Assembly: GCF_021083305.1 (NCBI RefSeq)
Contig: NZ_JAJFAY010000001.1
Span: 1,860,001-1,924,000, forward strand
Reading direction: 5' to 3'
DNA length: 64,000 bases
From: Haladaptatus sp. DYF46
GTDB lineage: Archaea > Halobacteriota > Halobacteria > Halobacteriales > Haladaptataceae
A model generated the notes under the pieces. It was given only the letters and a program-made list of their open reading frames with translations. It was not told the origin of the DNA and searched no databases. Below are positions 54,048 through 63,855 of this stretch, in pieces. Numbering within the stretch: position 1 is the stretch's first letter; the number at the start of each line of letters is the position of its first letter. The position numbers and the translations under genes were made by a program.

Positions 54048-55273
54048 GTCACGACCTCCGTGGGGACGAACCGAACGGACTCGCCGGAGTTGAGCGCGGT
54101 GCGGATACGGAGGTAGCCGTCCATTCGAAGCACCCGGGCGCAGTCGGCGAGGATGCGCGGTGAGAATCGCTCGCCGTAAATGGGAACGGAGGAGTCATCG
54201 TGGCCGAGCGGAACGAGTTCGTCGCCGCGACGCTCGACGGGGACGACGTATTCGGTATCGCGTCCGGGGAGTTCGAGGTCACACGCGAGGGTCGCGTTCT
54301 CGGTTCGTTCGTCGGTCGCGCCGGTGAGGAGCGCGCGGCACGCGGAGACTGCACCGAGGAACGCGGCGACCGGTTTGCCGGGGAGCGCGACGGCGACGGT
54401 GTCGTAGTCGTCGAGCGTCGCCACGCGGACGTGGCTTCCGGGGCGGACGTCGATTCCGTCCACGACGATGTCGCCGAGGTCGGCGAGCGTGCGGCGGACG
54501 TGGTCGCGCGCGCCGCCGCCGGTCCCGCCGCTCGTCAGGATGACGTCGGCCGCCGCCGCGTGGCGCTCGATCGCGTCACGAACGGCCCCGGGGTCGTCGG
54601 GCACTGGATCGACGACCCTCGCGTCGTGTCCCCACGATTGGACGAGGGTGGCGAGCATCGGCGAGTCGCGGTCGGGTTGTCGGTTCTCTACCAGTTCGGT
54701 TCCGGTTCCGAGGATACGGACCGAGAGCCGTTCGAGGACGGAAACGGTCTCGAATCCGAGGTCGGCGAGCAGACCCGCGTCGGGCGCGCTCAGTCGCTCG
54801 CCCTCGGGAATGACCGTCTCGTCGGCGGTGGCGGTCGTTCCGCGTCGGAAGACGTTGCGGCCGTGTTCGACGGGTGGGCCGTCGAGCGTCGTTTCCCGAG
54901 CCTCTCCATCGTCGGAATCACCGTCGTCCGTGATCGCGCGTTCGCGTTCGAGGACCGCGTCGGCGCGGGCGGGGAGCGGCGCTCCCGTGGCGATTCTGAC
55001 CGCTTCGCCGGACTCCATCGAGGGCGGGTCGTCCTCCGCGCCGACCTCGCCGACGAGACGGAGGGGATAGGCGTCGGCGGCGTTGAACGCGAATCCGTCC
55101 ATCGTCGCGCGGTCGCGCGGCGGAACGTCGGCGGGTGCGACGACGGGTTCCGCGAGGACCCGCCCGCCGATTCGTTCGGGGCCGACTTCCTCGTGGGGAA
55201 GGGTGTCGAAAAGCGTGTCGCGGGCGTTCGTGACCCGTTCGAGCGCCGTCCATCGTGAAACCGGATGCGTCAC
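54044..55273 (-). CDS. moeA: Molybdopterin molybdotransferase (MoeA)
   Basis: The 409-residue MoeA has PPRDRATMDGFAFNAADAYPL, GTGTELVE, TSGGTGGGARDHV, ALPGKPVAAFLGAV and the C-terminal barrel domain. It inserts molybdate into adenylylated molybdopterin. The start is a GTG at 55273 (VTHPVSRW); a TTG at 55300 is also open. First gene of the moeA-mocA operon, divergent from the cox-like operon (153 nt). Confidence 0.94.
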   Translation of the reverse strand: MTHPVSRWTALERVTNARDTLFDTLPHEEVGPERIGGRVLAEPVVAPADVPPRDRATMDGFAFNAADAYPLRLVGEVGAEDDPPSMESGEAVRIATGAPLPARADAVLERERAITDDGDSDDGEARETTLDGPPVEHGRNVFRRGTTATADETVIPEGERLSAPDAGLLADLGFETVSVLERLSVRILGTGTELVENRQPDRDSPMLATLVQSWGHDARVVDPVPDDPGAVRDAIERHAAAADVILTSGGTGGGARDHVRRTLADLGDIVVDGIDVRPGSHVRVATLDDYDTVAVALPGKPVAAFLGAVSACRALLTGATDERTENATLACDLELPGRDTEYVVPVERRGDELVPLGHDDSSVPIYGERFSPRILADCARVLRMDGYLRIRTALNSGESVRFVPTEVVT

Positions 55274-55426
55274 ACACGAATCTATGCCACGTCCTGACAA
55301 AGGCGTTCCCCCGGAGGGAAACGGATCGAGTACCCAATTTGGGGAAAGCCTTATTGCGTGATCCCTAATGATTACGTGTGACAGATGATGCCAACTATCA
55401 TGACGACGAGAGGACAGTGATATCGC

Positions 55427-56026
55427 GTGGAGTTCAGCGATACCTTCGAAATCGAGGACACCACTCCCGAGGAAGCATGGCTCGCGCTCTCCGATCCGGT
55501 GATGATAAAGGAGGCGCTACCTGGCTGCCAGTTCCTCGTCCGCGTGGACGACGACGACCCAGATTTCGACGCGCTCAGGGAACAGACGGCGGACGATGAG
55601 GACCCGCCGACGCTCCCCGAGGCGGACCCGGAGGACATCGCGGAGCGAGCGTTCGAGGAAGGGGCACACTACGCGGCACTGATGGAGATCGGTGTCGGAA
55701 GCGTCAAACCGTCGTTCGAGACGGTCGTTACCATCGCCGAACGCGAGTTCCCCGAGATGGCGGCCGAAGGCGAGGGGAGCGCGAGCAACTCCTCGTTCGA
55801 ACTCGAAGCGGGAATGGCGCTGGAGGAGACCGAAGACGGCGTCGCCGTCGATTGGAACGCGCAAACGGACGTCTTCGGGCGCGTCGCCCAGATGGGCCAG
55901 CGCGTCATCAACCCGGTCGCCAACCGCGTCGTCAGCCGCTTTTTCGGCAACATCGAAGAACAACTGCGAGACGTCGAAACCGACGACACCGGCGGTCTTC
56001 GGAACAAAATCAGGGACATCCTATGA
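55427..56026 (+). CDS. coxG: CoxG-like SRPBCC protein
   Basis: The 199-residue protein has MEFSDTFEIEDTTPEEAWLALSDP and a C-terminal hydrophobic/amphipathic end (QMGQRVINPVANRVVSRFFGN). CoxG-type proteins belong to SRPBCC lipid/steroid-binding folds and are thought to help anchor or mature CO dehydrogenase-type enzymes. A long acidic insertion is seen (about residues 60-80). Starts with GTG; its stop overlaps the coxS ATG (ATGA). Confidence 0.88.
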   Translation: MEFSDTFEIEDTTPEEAWLALSDPVMIKEALPGCQFLVRVDDDDPDFDALREQTADDEDPPTLPEADPEDIAERAFEEGAHYAALMEIGVGSVKPSFETVVTIAEREFPEMAAEGEGSASNSSFELEAGMALEETEDGVAVDWNAQTDVFGRVAQMGQRVINPVANRVVSRFFGNIEEQLRDVETDDTGGLRNKIRDIL

Positions 56027-56517
56027 CGGAACACGACATCAACATCACGGTAAACGGCGACGAGAAAGAACTCACGGTCGAATCACGAACGCTGCTCGTC
56101 CACGCGCTCCGGGACGAACTCGGCTACACCGGCCCGAACGTCGGATGTGAAAGCAGCACGTGCGGAGCGTGTACGGTTCACTTGGACGGCGACGCCGTCA
56201 AATCCTGTACCCTCCTCGCGGTACAGGCCGACGGCTGTGACGTAACGACCGTGGAGGGACTGGCGGACGGCCCCGAACTCACCCCCGTACAGGAGAGCTT
56301 TCAGGAGGAACACGGCCTGCAGTGTGGCTACTGCACGCCGGGCATGATAATGACGGCCGAACAGTTCCTCGAAGACAACCCGGACCCGTCGCGGGAGGAG
56401 ATCCGCGAAGCGTTGGAGGGGAACCTCTGTCGCTGCACGGGCTATCAGAACATCGTCAACGCGGTGGAGTCCGCCGCCGAGAAGATGCAGGGAACCACGG
56501 CGGCGGAGGGGGACTGA
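56023..56517 (+). CDS. coxS: Molybdenum hydroxylase [2Fe-2S] small subunit (CoxS-like)
   Basis: The 164-residue subunit has the plant-type ferredoxin cysteines CESSTCGACTVHLDG...C and the second cluster with CGYCTPGMIM...CRCTGYQNI. It passes electrons from the Mo site to the FAD subunit. The start overlaps coxG by 4 nt. Confidence 0.96.
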   Translation: MTEHDINITVNGDEKELTVESRTLLVHALRDELGYTGPNVGCESSTCGACTVHLDGDAVKSCTLLAVQADGCDVTTVEGLADGPELTPVQESFQEEHGLQCGYCTPGMIMTAEQFLEDNPDPSREEIREALEGNLCRCTGYQNIVNAVESAAEKMQGTTAAEGD

Positions 56518-56520
56518 CCG

Positions 56521-58902
56521 ATGTCCATCGAAACCATCGACGCGGAGGACGTAGAGGTCGAGGAGGTCCTCGGATCGGCCATCAAGCGCCGTGAAGACCC
56601 GTCGCTCATCACGGGACGGGCGGAGTACACCGACGACATCCAGCGCCCGAACATGGCGCACATGGCCGTCACGCGGAGCCAGTACGGCCACGCCACCATC
56701 GAATCCATCGATACGAGCGAGGCGGAAGCGATGGACGGCGTCATCGCGGTGTACACCGCTGAGGACTTCGACGTCCCCGGCGAACTCCCGGTCGGGTGGT
56801 TGCTCGACAGCCTCCGAACCCCGGCCCACCCCATTCTGGCGAGCGAGCGCGTCCGCTATCAGGGCGACGCGGTTGCGGTCGTGGTCGCCGACGACCGGTA
56901 CGTCGCACAGGAAGCGGCGAACGCGGTGGACGTGGACTACGACCGTCTCGACGCCGTCACCGACCCCGACGAGGCGCTCGAAGACGACGCCCCGGTCCTC
57001 CACGAGGAGGAAGGGGACAACGTCGCGCTGGACTGGGAACTCGGCGACGCCGAGAAAACCGACGCGGCGTTCGAGGACGCCGCCACCGTCGTCGAGGCCG
57101 ACCTGCACAACCAGTATCTCATCCCGAACGCGATGGAACCGCGTGCGACCGTCGCGGAGTACAACGCGGGGTCGGGCGACCTCGAAGTCAACATGACCTC
57201 GCAGAACCCGCACCTGCATCGACTCCTGATGTCCGGGGTCATCGACCACCCGGAACACAAACTCCACATCCGCGCGCCGGACGTCGGCGGCGGGTTCGGG
57301 TCGAAGATTCACCACTACGCGGACGAGGCGCTGACGGCGCTCTGTGCCCGCGAACTCGAACGACCCGTGAAGTGGGTCGCGACGCGAACCGAGACCTACG
57401 AGACGGACGCCCTCGGACGCGGCCACGTCACTCACGCGAAGATGGCGCTGGACGAGGACGGCAACATCACCGGCTTCGACGTGGACACGAAGGCCAGTCT
57501 GGGAGCCTACCTCTCGACGTTCGCACCGGCGGTGCCGACGTACCTCTACGGGACGCTCCTCTCGGGACAGTACGACATCCCGGCCATCCACGTCGCCGTG
57601 GAGGGCGCGTTCACCAACGTCCCGCCGGTCGACGCGTACCGGGGCGCCGGCCGCCCCGAAGCGTCCTACGTCGTGGAGCGCATGATGACGCTCGCCGCGC
57701 GCGAAATCGACGAGGACCCGGCCGAGTTCCGACGGAAGAACTTCGTCGGGGCGGACGACTTCCCGTATCAAACGGAAGTCGCCGTCGAGTACGACAGCGG
57801 CGACTACGAGAAGACGTTAGACGAGGCGCTGGACGCCCTCGACTACGACGAACTCCGCGAACGACAGGAGGAACTCCGCGACGAGGACCGATACATCGGC
57901 GTCGGCCTCTCGGCGTACATCGAGGCGTGCGGACTCGCACCCTCGGAACTCGCCGGACAACTCGGCGCGCAGGCCGGACTCTGGGAGAGTTCGCTCGTCC
58001 GCATGCAGTCGTCCGGAACCGTCACCGCCTACTGCGGGACCTCCGGTCACGGGCAGGGTCACGGAACGACCTACGCCCAGATCATCGCCGACGAACTCGG
58101 CGTCCCCTACGACGACGTGGAAATCGTGGAGGGCGACACCGACGAGGTGCCGCAAGGGATGGGAACCTACGGCAGTCGGAGCGCGGCGGTCGGCGGCAGT
58201 TCGCTGGCGACCAGCGCCGGGAAAATCGTGGAGAAGGCGCGGCAAATCGCGGCCCACCAGTTCGAGGCCGACGAGGAGGACGTCGAGTTCGAGAACGGCG
58301 AGTTCCACCTCGCCGGTGCGCCGGACGAGAGCGTCACCATTCAGGAGATCGCCGGACAGGCGTACCTCGCCCACGACATTCCCGACGACATGGAACCCGG
58401 TCTGGAGGCGACGTCGTTCTACGACCCGGAGAACTTCACGTTCCCGTTCGGTCTGCACGCCTGCGTCGTGGAAGTGGACCCGGAATCGGGCGAAATCGAC
58501 ATCGAACGCTACGTCGCAGTGGACGACGTCGGCAACCAGATTAACCCGAAAATCGTGGAGGGACAGGTCCACGGCGGAGTTGCACAAGGGCTCGGACAGG
58601 CGCTCTACGAGGGTGCCCAGTACGACGACAACGGCACGCTCCTCACGGGGTCGATGCAGGACTACGTGGTGCCGAAGGCCGAACACATCCCCGAAATCGA
58701 GACGCGAAGCACGGTGACGCCGTGTCCGCACAACCCGCTCGGAGTGAAGGGCGTCGGCGAGGCGGGAACCATCGCCGCGCCGCAGGCGCTCGTGAACGCC
58801 GTCACGGACGCGTTGCAACCGTTCGGCGTGGACGACATCGAGATGCCGCTGACGCCCGAACGCGTGTGGCGTGCGGTCGAGGAGAACGGAGGTGGGAACT
58901 GA
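56521..58902 (+). CDS. Molybdenum hydroxylase large subunit (CoxL-like, form II)
   Basis: The 793-residue catalytic subunit has REDPSLITGRAEYTDDI, APDVGGGFGSK, the form II loop DAYRGAGRPEA, GTSGHGQGHGTTYAQI, GTYGSRSAAVGGSS and GVKGVGEAGTIAAP with the base Glu. The absence of AYxCSFR argues against true CO oxidation. It starts 3 nt after coxS and its stop overlaps the coxM start. Confidence 0.95.
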   Translation: MSIETIDAEDVEVEEVLGSAIKRREDPSLITGRAEYTDDIQRPNMAHMAVTRSQYGHATIESIDTSEAEAMDGVIAVYTAEDFDVPGELPVGWLLDSLRTPAHPILASERVRYQGDAVAVVVADDRYVAQEAANAVDVDYDRLDAVTDPDEALEDDAPVLHEEEGDNVALDWELGDAEKTDAAFEDAATVVEADLHNQYLIPNAMEPRATVAEYNAGSGDLEVNMTSQNPHLHRLLMSGVIDHPEHKLHIRAPDVGGGFGSKIHHYADEALTALCARELERPVKWVATRTETYETDALGRGHVTHAKMALDEDGNITGFDVDTKASLGAYLSTFAPAVPTYLYGTLLSGQYDIPAIHVAVEGAFTNVPPVDAYRGAGRPEASYVVERMMTLAAREIDEDPAEFRRKNFVGADDFPYQTEVAVEYDSGDYEKTLDEALDALDYDELRERQEELRDEDRYIGVGLSAYIEACGLAPSELAGQLGAQAGLWESSLVRMQSSGTVTAYCGTSGHGQGHGTTYAQIIADELGVPYDDVEIVEGDTDEVPQGMGTYGSRSAAVGGSSLATSAGKIVEKARQIAAHQFEADEEDVEFENGEFHLAGAPDESVTIQEIAGQAYLAHDIPDDMEPGLEATSFYDPENFTFPFGLHACVVEVDPESGEIDIERYVAVDDVGNQINPKIVEGQVHGGVAQGLGQALYEGAQYDDNGTLLTGSMQDYVVPKAEHIPEIETRSTVTPCPHNPLGVKGVGEAGTIAAPQALVNAVTDALQPFGVDDIEMPLTPERVWRAVEENGGGN

Positions 58903-59798
58903 TGTTCCCGGCGCAGTTCGACTACTACAAAGCGTCGAGCGTCTCCGAGGCGCTCGACCTGATGGAGGAACACGCCGACGAGGAGACCGAAATCCTCGCC
59001 GGGGGTCACAGCCTGCTTCCGACGATGAAATCGGGGCTCGCGAGTCCCGACGCGCTCATCGACATCAGCGGTATCGACGCCATCTCCGGCATCGAGACGA
59101 ACGGGGACGAGACGACCATCGGCGCGACGACGAACTACGTCGACGTCATCGACTCGTCCGAACTCGCCGAGAACGTCTCCGTCTTCCCGAGCGCCGTCGA
59201 ACAGGTCGGCGACGTGCAGGTCAGAAACCGCGGCACCATCGGCGGCAATCTCGCACACGCGGACCCGGCGTCGGACCTCCCGGCGGCGGCCCTCGCCGCG
59301 GACGCGACGATAGTCGTGGAGGGACGCGACGGGGAACGCGAGATTCCGGTGGACGACTTCTTCCTCGGGATGTACGCGACAGACGTCGCGGAGGACGAAC
59401 TCCTCACCGGAGTCCGCCTCCCGAACGCACCCGACGTCGGCGGGGCGTACGCGAAGAAGCCGAGTCCGTCCTCGGGATACGCGATGGTCGGCGTCGCCGC
59501 CGCCCTCGAAGTCGATGGCGACGAGGTGACGTCGGCGCGCATCGCCGCGAACGGCGTGATGGACCACGGCGTCCGCCTCGAACCCGTCGAGGACGCGCTC
59601 GTCGGCGAATCGGCGGACGAGGACGCCATCGCCGACGCCGCCGACCACGCGGGCGACGACTTGGACGAGATGCTGATGATGGACGACGTGCAGGCGTCGG
59701 CCGATTTCCGCGCCCACCTCCTCACGGTGTACACGAAGCGAGCGCTCGGGACGGCGGTCGAGCGGGCGCGCGGCGACGGCCCGGCGGCCGCCGACTAA
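58902..59798 (+). CDS. coxM: Molybdenum hydroxylase FAD subunit (CoxM-like)
   Basis: The 298-residue FAD-binding subunit has AGGHSLLPTMKSGLASP and RNRGTIGGNLAHADPASDLP, the two FAD motifs. It passes electrons to the respiratory chain. The ATG overlaps the coxL stop (TGATG). Completes the L-M-S trimer with coxS and coxL. Confidence 0.95.
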   Translation: MFPAQFDYYKASSVSEALDLMEEHADEETEILAGGHSLLPTMKSGLASPDALIDISGIDAISGIETNGDETTIGATTNYVDVIDSSELAENVSVFPSAVEQVGDVQVRNRGTIGGNLAHADPASDLPAAALAADATIVVEGRDGEREIPVDDFFLGMYATDVAEDELLTGVRLPNAPDVGGAYAKKPSPSSGYAMVGVAAALEVDGDEVTSARIAANGVMDHGVRLEPVEDALVGESADEDAIADAADHAGDDLDEMLMMDDVQASADFRAHLLTVYTKRALGTAVERARGDGPAAAD

Positions 59799-59818
59799 CC
59801 CTTGAACCATCAGCCCCT

Positions 59819-60790
59819 ATGGCAGACCGTGACAGTAATCGACACGAAGACGAAGACGGGGCCGCCCACCCCGCAAGGGAGGCGTCGATGACCGGCGACG
59901 GGTTTTCCGAGGTGACCGAGAGCGACCTCCGCGCGGTGTTCGACGACCAGCAGTACGTCGCCGAGGATGACATCGTCACCACCGTGCTGCTGGCGCTTCG
60001 CATGGGCAAACCGCTGCTCGTGGAGGGCGAACCCGGCGCGGGGAAGACCGAACTCGCCAAGGTACTCGCCGCGGGGTTCGAGACGGATCTCGTCCGCCTC
60101 CAGTGTTACGAGGGATTGGCCGCCGAGAACGCGCTCTACGAGTGGAACTACACGAAGCAGTTGCTCGCCATCCAGTCGGGCGAAGGTGGCGTCGCCGACG
60201 ACGACTCCGTCTTCGACGAGAGCTATCTGCTCTCCCGACCGCTCCTCGAAGCGCTCTCGGGCGACGGCGAGCGCCCGCCCGTCCTCCTCGTGGACGAAGT
60301 GGACCGGGCCGACGAGGAGTTCGAAGCGCTCCTGCTCGAACTCCTCTCGGACTTTCAGGTGTCCATCCCCGAACTCGGCACCGTGGAAGCCGCGACGCCG
60401 CCGGTGGTGATACTCACGTCGAACCGCACGCGGGGGTTGAGCGACGCCCTGAAGCGCCGGTGTCTCTACCTCTACGTGGACCCGCCGTCCGCCGAAAAGG
60501 AGCGGGCCATCGTGGAACGCAAGGTTCCGGAACTCGACGAGGGCATCGCCGCCGACCTCTGCGGCGTCACCCAGCGACTCCGCGACCGACCGCTCAGAAA
60601 GCGCCCCGGTCTGGCCGAGACGCTCGACTGGGCGGAGGCGCTCACCGTCCTCGACGGCGAGGACGGACGGCTTTCGGTCGAGACGGCGCGGCGCACGCTC
60701 GGTTGTCTGCTGAAGGACGCCGAGGACGTGGAACGGGTGGACGACGACGAACTGGCGTCGCTCCTCGCGGAGGTGCACGGGGAGTCGTGA
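59819..60790 (+). CDS. coxD: MoxR/CoxD-type AAA+ ATPase
   Basis: The 323-residue ATPase has Walker A GEPGAGKTELAK (about residues 67-78), Walker B LLVDEVDRADEEFEALL, sensor 1 LTSNRTRGLSDALKRRC. CoxD is the chaperone that helps build the sulfurated Mo site in CO dehydrogenase. An acidic N-terminal extension (about 28 residues) precedes the domain. Its stop overlaps the coxE start (GTGA). Confidence 0.94.
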   Translation: MADRDSNRHEDEDGAAHPAREASMTGDGFSEVTESDLRAVFDDQQYVAEDDIVTTVLLALRMGKPLLVEGEPGAGKTELAKVLAAGFETDLVRLQCYEGLAAENALYEWNYTKQLLAIQSGEGGVADDDSVFDESYLLSRPLLEALSGDGERPPVLLVDEVDRADEEFEALLLELLSDFQVSIPELGTVEAATPPVVILTSNRTRGLSDALKRRCLYLYVDPPSAEKERAIVERKVPELDEGIAADLCGVTQRLRDRPLRKRPGLAETLDWAEALTVLDGEDGRLSVETARRTLGCLLKDAEDVERVDDDELASLLAEVHGES

Positions 60791-62094
60791 CGACTCCATC
60801 CACGGACCGGCGACTCGCCGACCAATTGCGGGACGAACTCGTCCGGTTCACGAATCGCCTCGGGGAGGAGAACGTCACCGTTCCCACGAACGGGGCGCTC
60901 GCCGCCGCGCGAGCGCTGACCGCGGTCGAACGGTTCGAGCGGGATCGTGTGCAGAGCGCGCTCCGAGCGACGCTGCTCACCGACGTCGCCGACCGCGAGA
61001 CGTTCGACCGACTGTTTTCGGTCTTCTGGGACCGTATCCGCGGCGAGGAGCGCGCCTATCCCGCCGGACCGGCCGACGCGCCGTCGCCCGGCAGACCGAA
61101 CGTCGGGAACGACGGCCCGATCGGCGCGAGGGAGGACGGAAACGAAAGCGGAAGCGACGAGAGCGGGAGCGACGAGGACGGACGCGACGAAAACGGACGG
61201 GCGGGCGGGGCGGAGACGGGAGCGGGAGCGACCGTCTCGCCGGACGGGTCGAACGGCGAACGGCCCATGGTCGCCGCGCGATACAGTCCCAGCGGCGACG
61301 GGGAGCGCGTGTCGGCCGAGACCCTCGCCGTCTACGACGAAGAAAGCGTGGCGACGGCGACGGCGGCGTTCACGCGGGCCGTGTCATCGCTGCCGGGGCG
61401 GCGCTGGGAGGCCACCGGGCGGGGCGTGGACGCGCGACGCGCCCTCCGGCGAAGCGTCGAGAGCGGCGGCGTGCCGCTTCCGCTTCCCGGTCGTGCGCGA
61501 AAGCGGACGGCGACCCGCGGCGCGCTCTTGGTGGACGTGAGCCAGTCGGTTCTCGACACCGTGGACCGCGGGTTTCTCCTCCAGTTCCTCCGCGAGGTGC
61601 GACGGACGTGGCGGCGAACGCCGGTGTTCTTCTTCGATACCAGACTCCGCGAGGTGAGTTCGGCGTTCGACGAACCGACGCTGCACGACGCGCTGGCCGC
61701 GCTGGAGGCCGCACGAACCGAGTGGGGCGGGGGAACGCGCATCGGTGCCGCCGTCGGGACGGTTCGTGACGAGTACCCCGACGCCGTGGACTGGCGGAGC
61801 ACCGTCGTCATCCTCAGCGACGGGTTGGAACGCGGGGACACGGACGACCTCTCGGCGGCGATGGCGTGGCTCTCGCGGCGCGCCGGACGGGTGCTCTGGT
61901 TGAATCCGCTGGCCGTCTCCCCCGCCTACGAACCGGCCTGCCGCGGGATGCAAGCGTCGCTCCCGTATCTCGACGGACTGTACGGCTTCACGGACCCGGA
62001 CGACCTGCATCGAATCGCCGACGAACTCTCCCGACACGGTCCCGAGCGAACGCTGGCGGGACCGCGCGGGAACCACATCGAGAACTCAACGTGA
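60787..62094 (+). CDS. coxE: VWA-domain CoxE-like protein
   Basis: The 435-residue protein has a C-terminal von Willebrand A domain with MIDAS DVSQS (LVDVSQSVLDT) and VILSDGLERGD. CoxE works with CoxD. A long Gly/Glu/Asp-rich linker is at about residues 95-160. GTG start overlaps coxD. Seven nucleotides before the XdhC start. Confidence 0.92.
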   Translation: MTTPSTDRRLADQLRDELVRFTNRLGEENVTVPTNGALAAARALTAVERFERDRVQSALRATLLTDVADRETFDRLFSVFWDRIRGEERAYPAGPADAPSPGRPNVGNDGPIGAREDGNESGSDESGSDEDGRDENGRAGGAETGAGATVSPDGSNGERPMVAARYSPSGDGERVSAETLAVYDEESVATATAAFTRAVSSLPGRRWEATGRGVDARRALRRSVESGGVPLPLPGRARKRTATRGALLVDVSQSVLDTVDRGFLLQFLREVRRTWRRTPVFFFDTRLREVSSAFDEPTLHDALAALEAARTEWGGGTRIGAAVGTVRDEYPDAVDWRSTVVILSDGLERGDTDDLSAAMAWLSRRAGRVLWLNPLAVSPAYEPACRGMQASLPYLDGLYGFTDPDDLHRIADELSRHGPERTLAGPRGNHIENST

Positions 62095-62100
62095 GAAGAA

Positions 62101-63210
62101 ATGACTGAAACCGAACGAAGCGAGTGGAGCGTACCGGAACGGGAACTGATGGCGCACGTCCGCGACCGGTTGGACGCGGACGAACCGGCGATGCTGGCTA
62201 CGGTCGTGGACGTCGAGGGGAGCGCCTACCGACGACCGGGGGCGAAGATGGTCGTCTCGCCGTCGAAGGGCGGCGTCGGCGCGATTACCGCGGGGTGTCT
62301 GGAATCCGAAGTCAAACAGCTCGCGGAGAAGGTCCTCGACGACGGCGAGCCGACCGTGAAGACGTTCGATCTGACCGGCGACGACGACGTGTGGGGGTTC
62401 GGCGTCGGCTGTAACGGCGTCATCGACGTTCTCCTCGAACCGCTCGACGAGAGCATCCGACCCGCCGTGGAGGCCTACGAACGGGGCGAGGAGTCGACGG
62501 TCGCGACCGTCGTGGCGAGCGACGCCGACGGCGTCTCCGTCGGCGACCGAGCGACGGACGATTTCGAGGACTTGCCCGACGAGGTCGAAGCCATGATTCG
62601 TGCCGCGGACGTCGAAAAATCGCGCACCGTGAGCGTGGAAACCGACGCAGGAACCGTGTCGGTGTTCGTGGACCGCATCTCCCCGCCGGCCGAGTTGGTC
62701 GTCGTCGGGAGCGGCCACGACGTCTCGCCCATCGTGGACTTGGCGTTGAACGTGGACTTCCGGGTGACGGTGGTCACGTTCCGCGGTGCCGACGGTGCGA
62801 AGGAACGATTCCCCGACGCCGACCGGGTGGTGGCGACCTCGCCGCGCTCGCTGACCGACGACGTGACGTTCGACGCGAACACCCACGTCGTCGTGATGTC
62901 CCACAACTTCATCGACGACCGACTGGCGCTCGAATCCCTGCTCGAAACCGACGTGCCGTACGTCGGGATGATGGGGCCGAAAGAGCGCTTCGAGGAGATG
63001 CTCGAAGCGTTCGAGGAGGAGGGCGTCGAGATTCCCGCGACCGAGCGGAAGAACGTGTACACGCCGGTCGGCCTCGATCTCGGCGGCGGCGCGCCGTATC
63101 AGGTCGCACACAGCGTGGTCGGCGAGGCGCTAGCCGTCCGGAACGGTCGGAGCGGGGGACACCTCCGAGAGGGAACGAAGTCCGTCCACGACCGAGCCAC
63201 GGCGGAGTAA
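62101..63210 (+). CDS. XdhC/CoxF-family protein
   Basis: The 369-residue protein has the XdhC N-terminal domain (LATVVDVEGSAYRRPGAKMVVS, GFGVGCNGVIDVLLEP) and a C-terminal Rossmann domain (LVVVGSGHDVSPI). XdhC proteins sulfurate and protect the Mo cofactor before insertion. It ends the cox-like operon. Confidence 0.93.
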   Translation: MTETERSEWSVPERELMAHVRDRLDADEPAMLATVVDVEGSAYRRPGAKMVVSPSKGGVGAITAGCLESEVKQLAEKVLDDGEPTVKTFDLTGDDDVWGFGVGCNGVIDVLLEPLDESIRPAVEAYERGEESTVATVVASDADGVSVGDRATDDFEDLPDEVEAMIRAADVEKSRTVSVETDAGTVSVFVDRISPPAELVVVGSGHDVSPIVDLALNVDFRVTVVTFRGADGAKERFPDADRVVATSPRSLTDDVTFDANTHVVVMSHNFIDDRLALESLLETDVPYVGMMGPKERFEEMLEAFEEEGVEIPATERKNVYTPVGLDLGGGAPYQVAHSVVGEALAVRNGRSGGHLREGTKSVHDRATAE

Positions 63211-63299
63211 GCGGGGTATCGTTCCGCAGTTCCGGTCGGGTGGGAAAACGGAGTATCGCGGAGCGGTCGGGGGGACCGAAAAAAGTCGAAAGAGTCGGC

Positions 63300-63764
63300 T
63301 CAGAGGGATGCGAGGCGAGCGATGTAGACGAGGCTCAGGACGTGGTCGCTCGTATCGAGCGACGCGGGTCCCGTCGAGCCGAATCGGTCCGTCTCCGAGA
63401 AGCCGTACATGTACGAGCGGAGGGATTCGTAGGCGGATTCGCTCACCCACTCGACGTCCGTGTAGTACGAGAGCGCGTTGCCGGTGTTCTCGAAGCCCGC
63501 CTTCTCGACGAGGAAGTCGAGCCATTCGAAGACGATGACTTCCGCACCGTAGCGGGTCGGCAGTCCCGTCAGATACGGTTTTTCGGGGAGCGACCCGGAC
63601 GCCAGCAGTTTGGTCTGGAGTTTCAGCAACTCCTCGCGCTGGCCGAGTCGAAGGAGGTCCTCCGCCGCTCGTTCGTCGTCCGCAGCGATGTCGAGAGGTG
63701 GTTCGTCCTCGTCAGCCATCCTACGAAGTTCGCGCAGGTCGTAGTTTGCCGGCTTGATACTCAT
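63300..63764 (-). CDS. FlaD/E-domain archaellum accessory-like protein
   Basis: The 154-residue protein has a C-terminal FlaD/E domain: KPYLTGLPTRYGAEVIVFEW (about 82-101), LDFLVEKAGFENTGNALSYY and VEWVSESAYESLRSYMYGF. ArlD/ArlE-type proteins form part of the archaellum motor-adaptor. N-terminus is a helical, acidic arm. No archaellin or arl gene is near within the window, so it is a lone copy or the end of a cluster beyond it. Confidence 0.86.
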   Translation of the reverse strand: MSIKPANYDLRELRRMADEDEPPLDIAADDERAAEDLLRLGQREELLKLQTKLLASGSLPEKPYLTGLPTRYGAEVIVFEWLDFLVEKAGFENTGNALSYYTDVEWVSESAYESLRSYMYGFSETDRFGSTGPASLDTSDHVLSLVYIARLASL

Positions 63765-63855
63765 TCTGATATTTAGAAGACAAGCAGCTCGACCTATTTA
63801 ACTCTTGGTACGAACGGGTTAGAGAAAACGCAGTTCAGAGGGTAGACAGGTGTGG

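Noticed and set aside
56521..58902. True (form I) CO dehydrogenase
   Set aside because: The active-site loop is AYRGAGR, not AYxCSFR.
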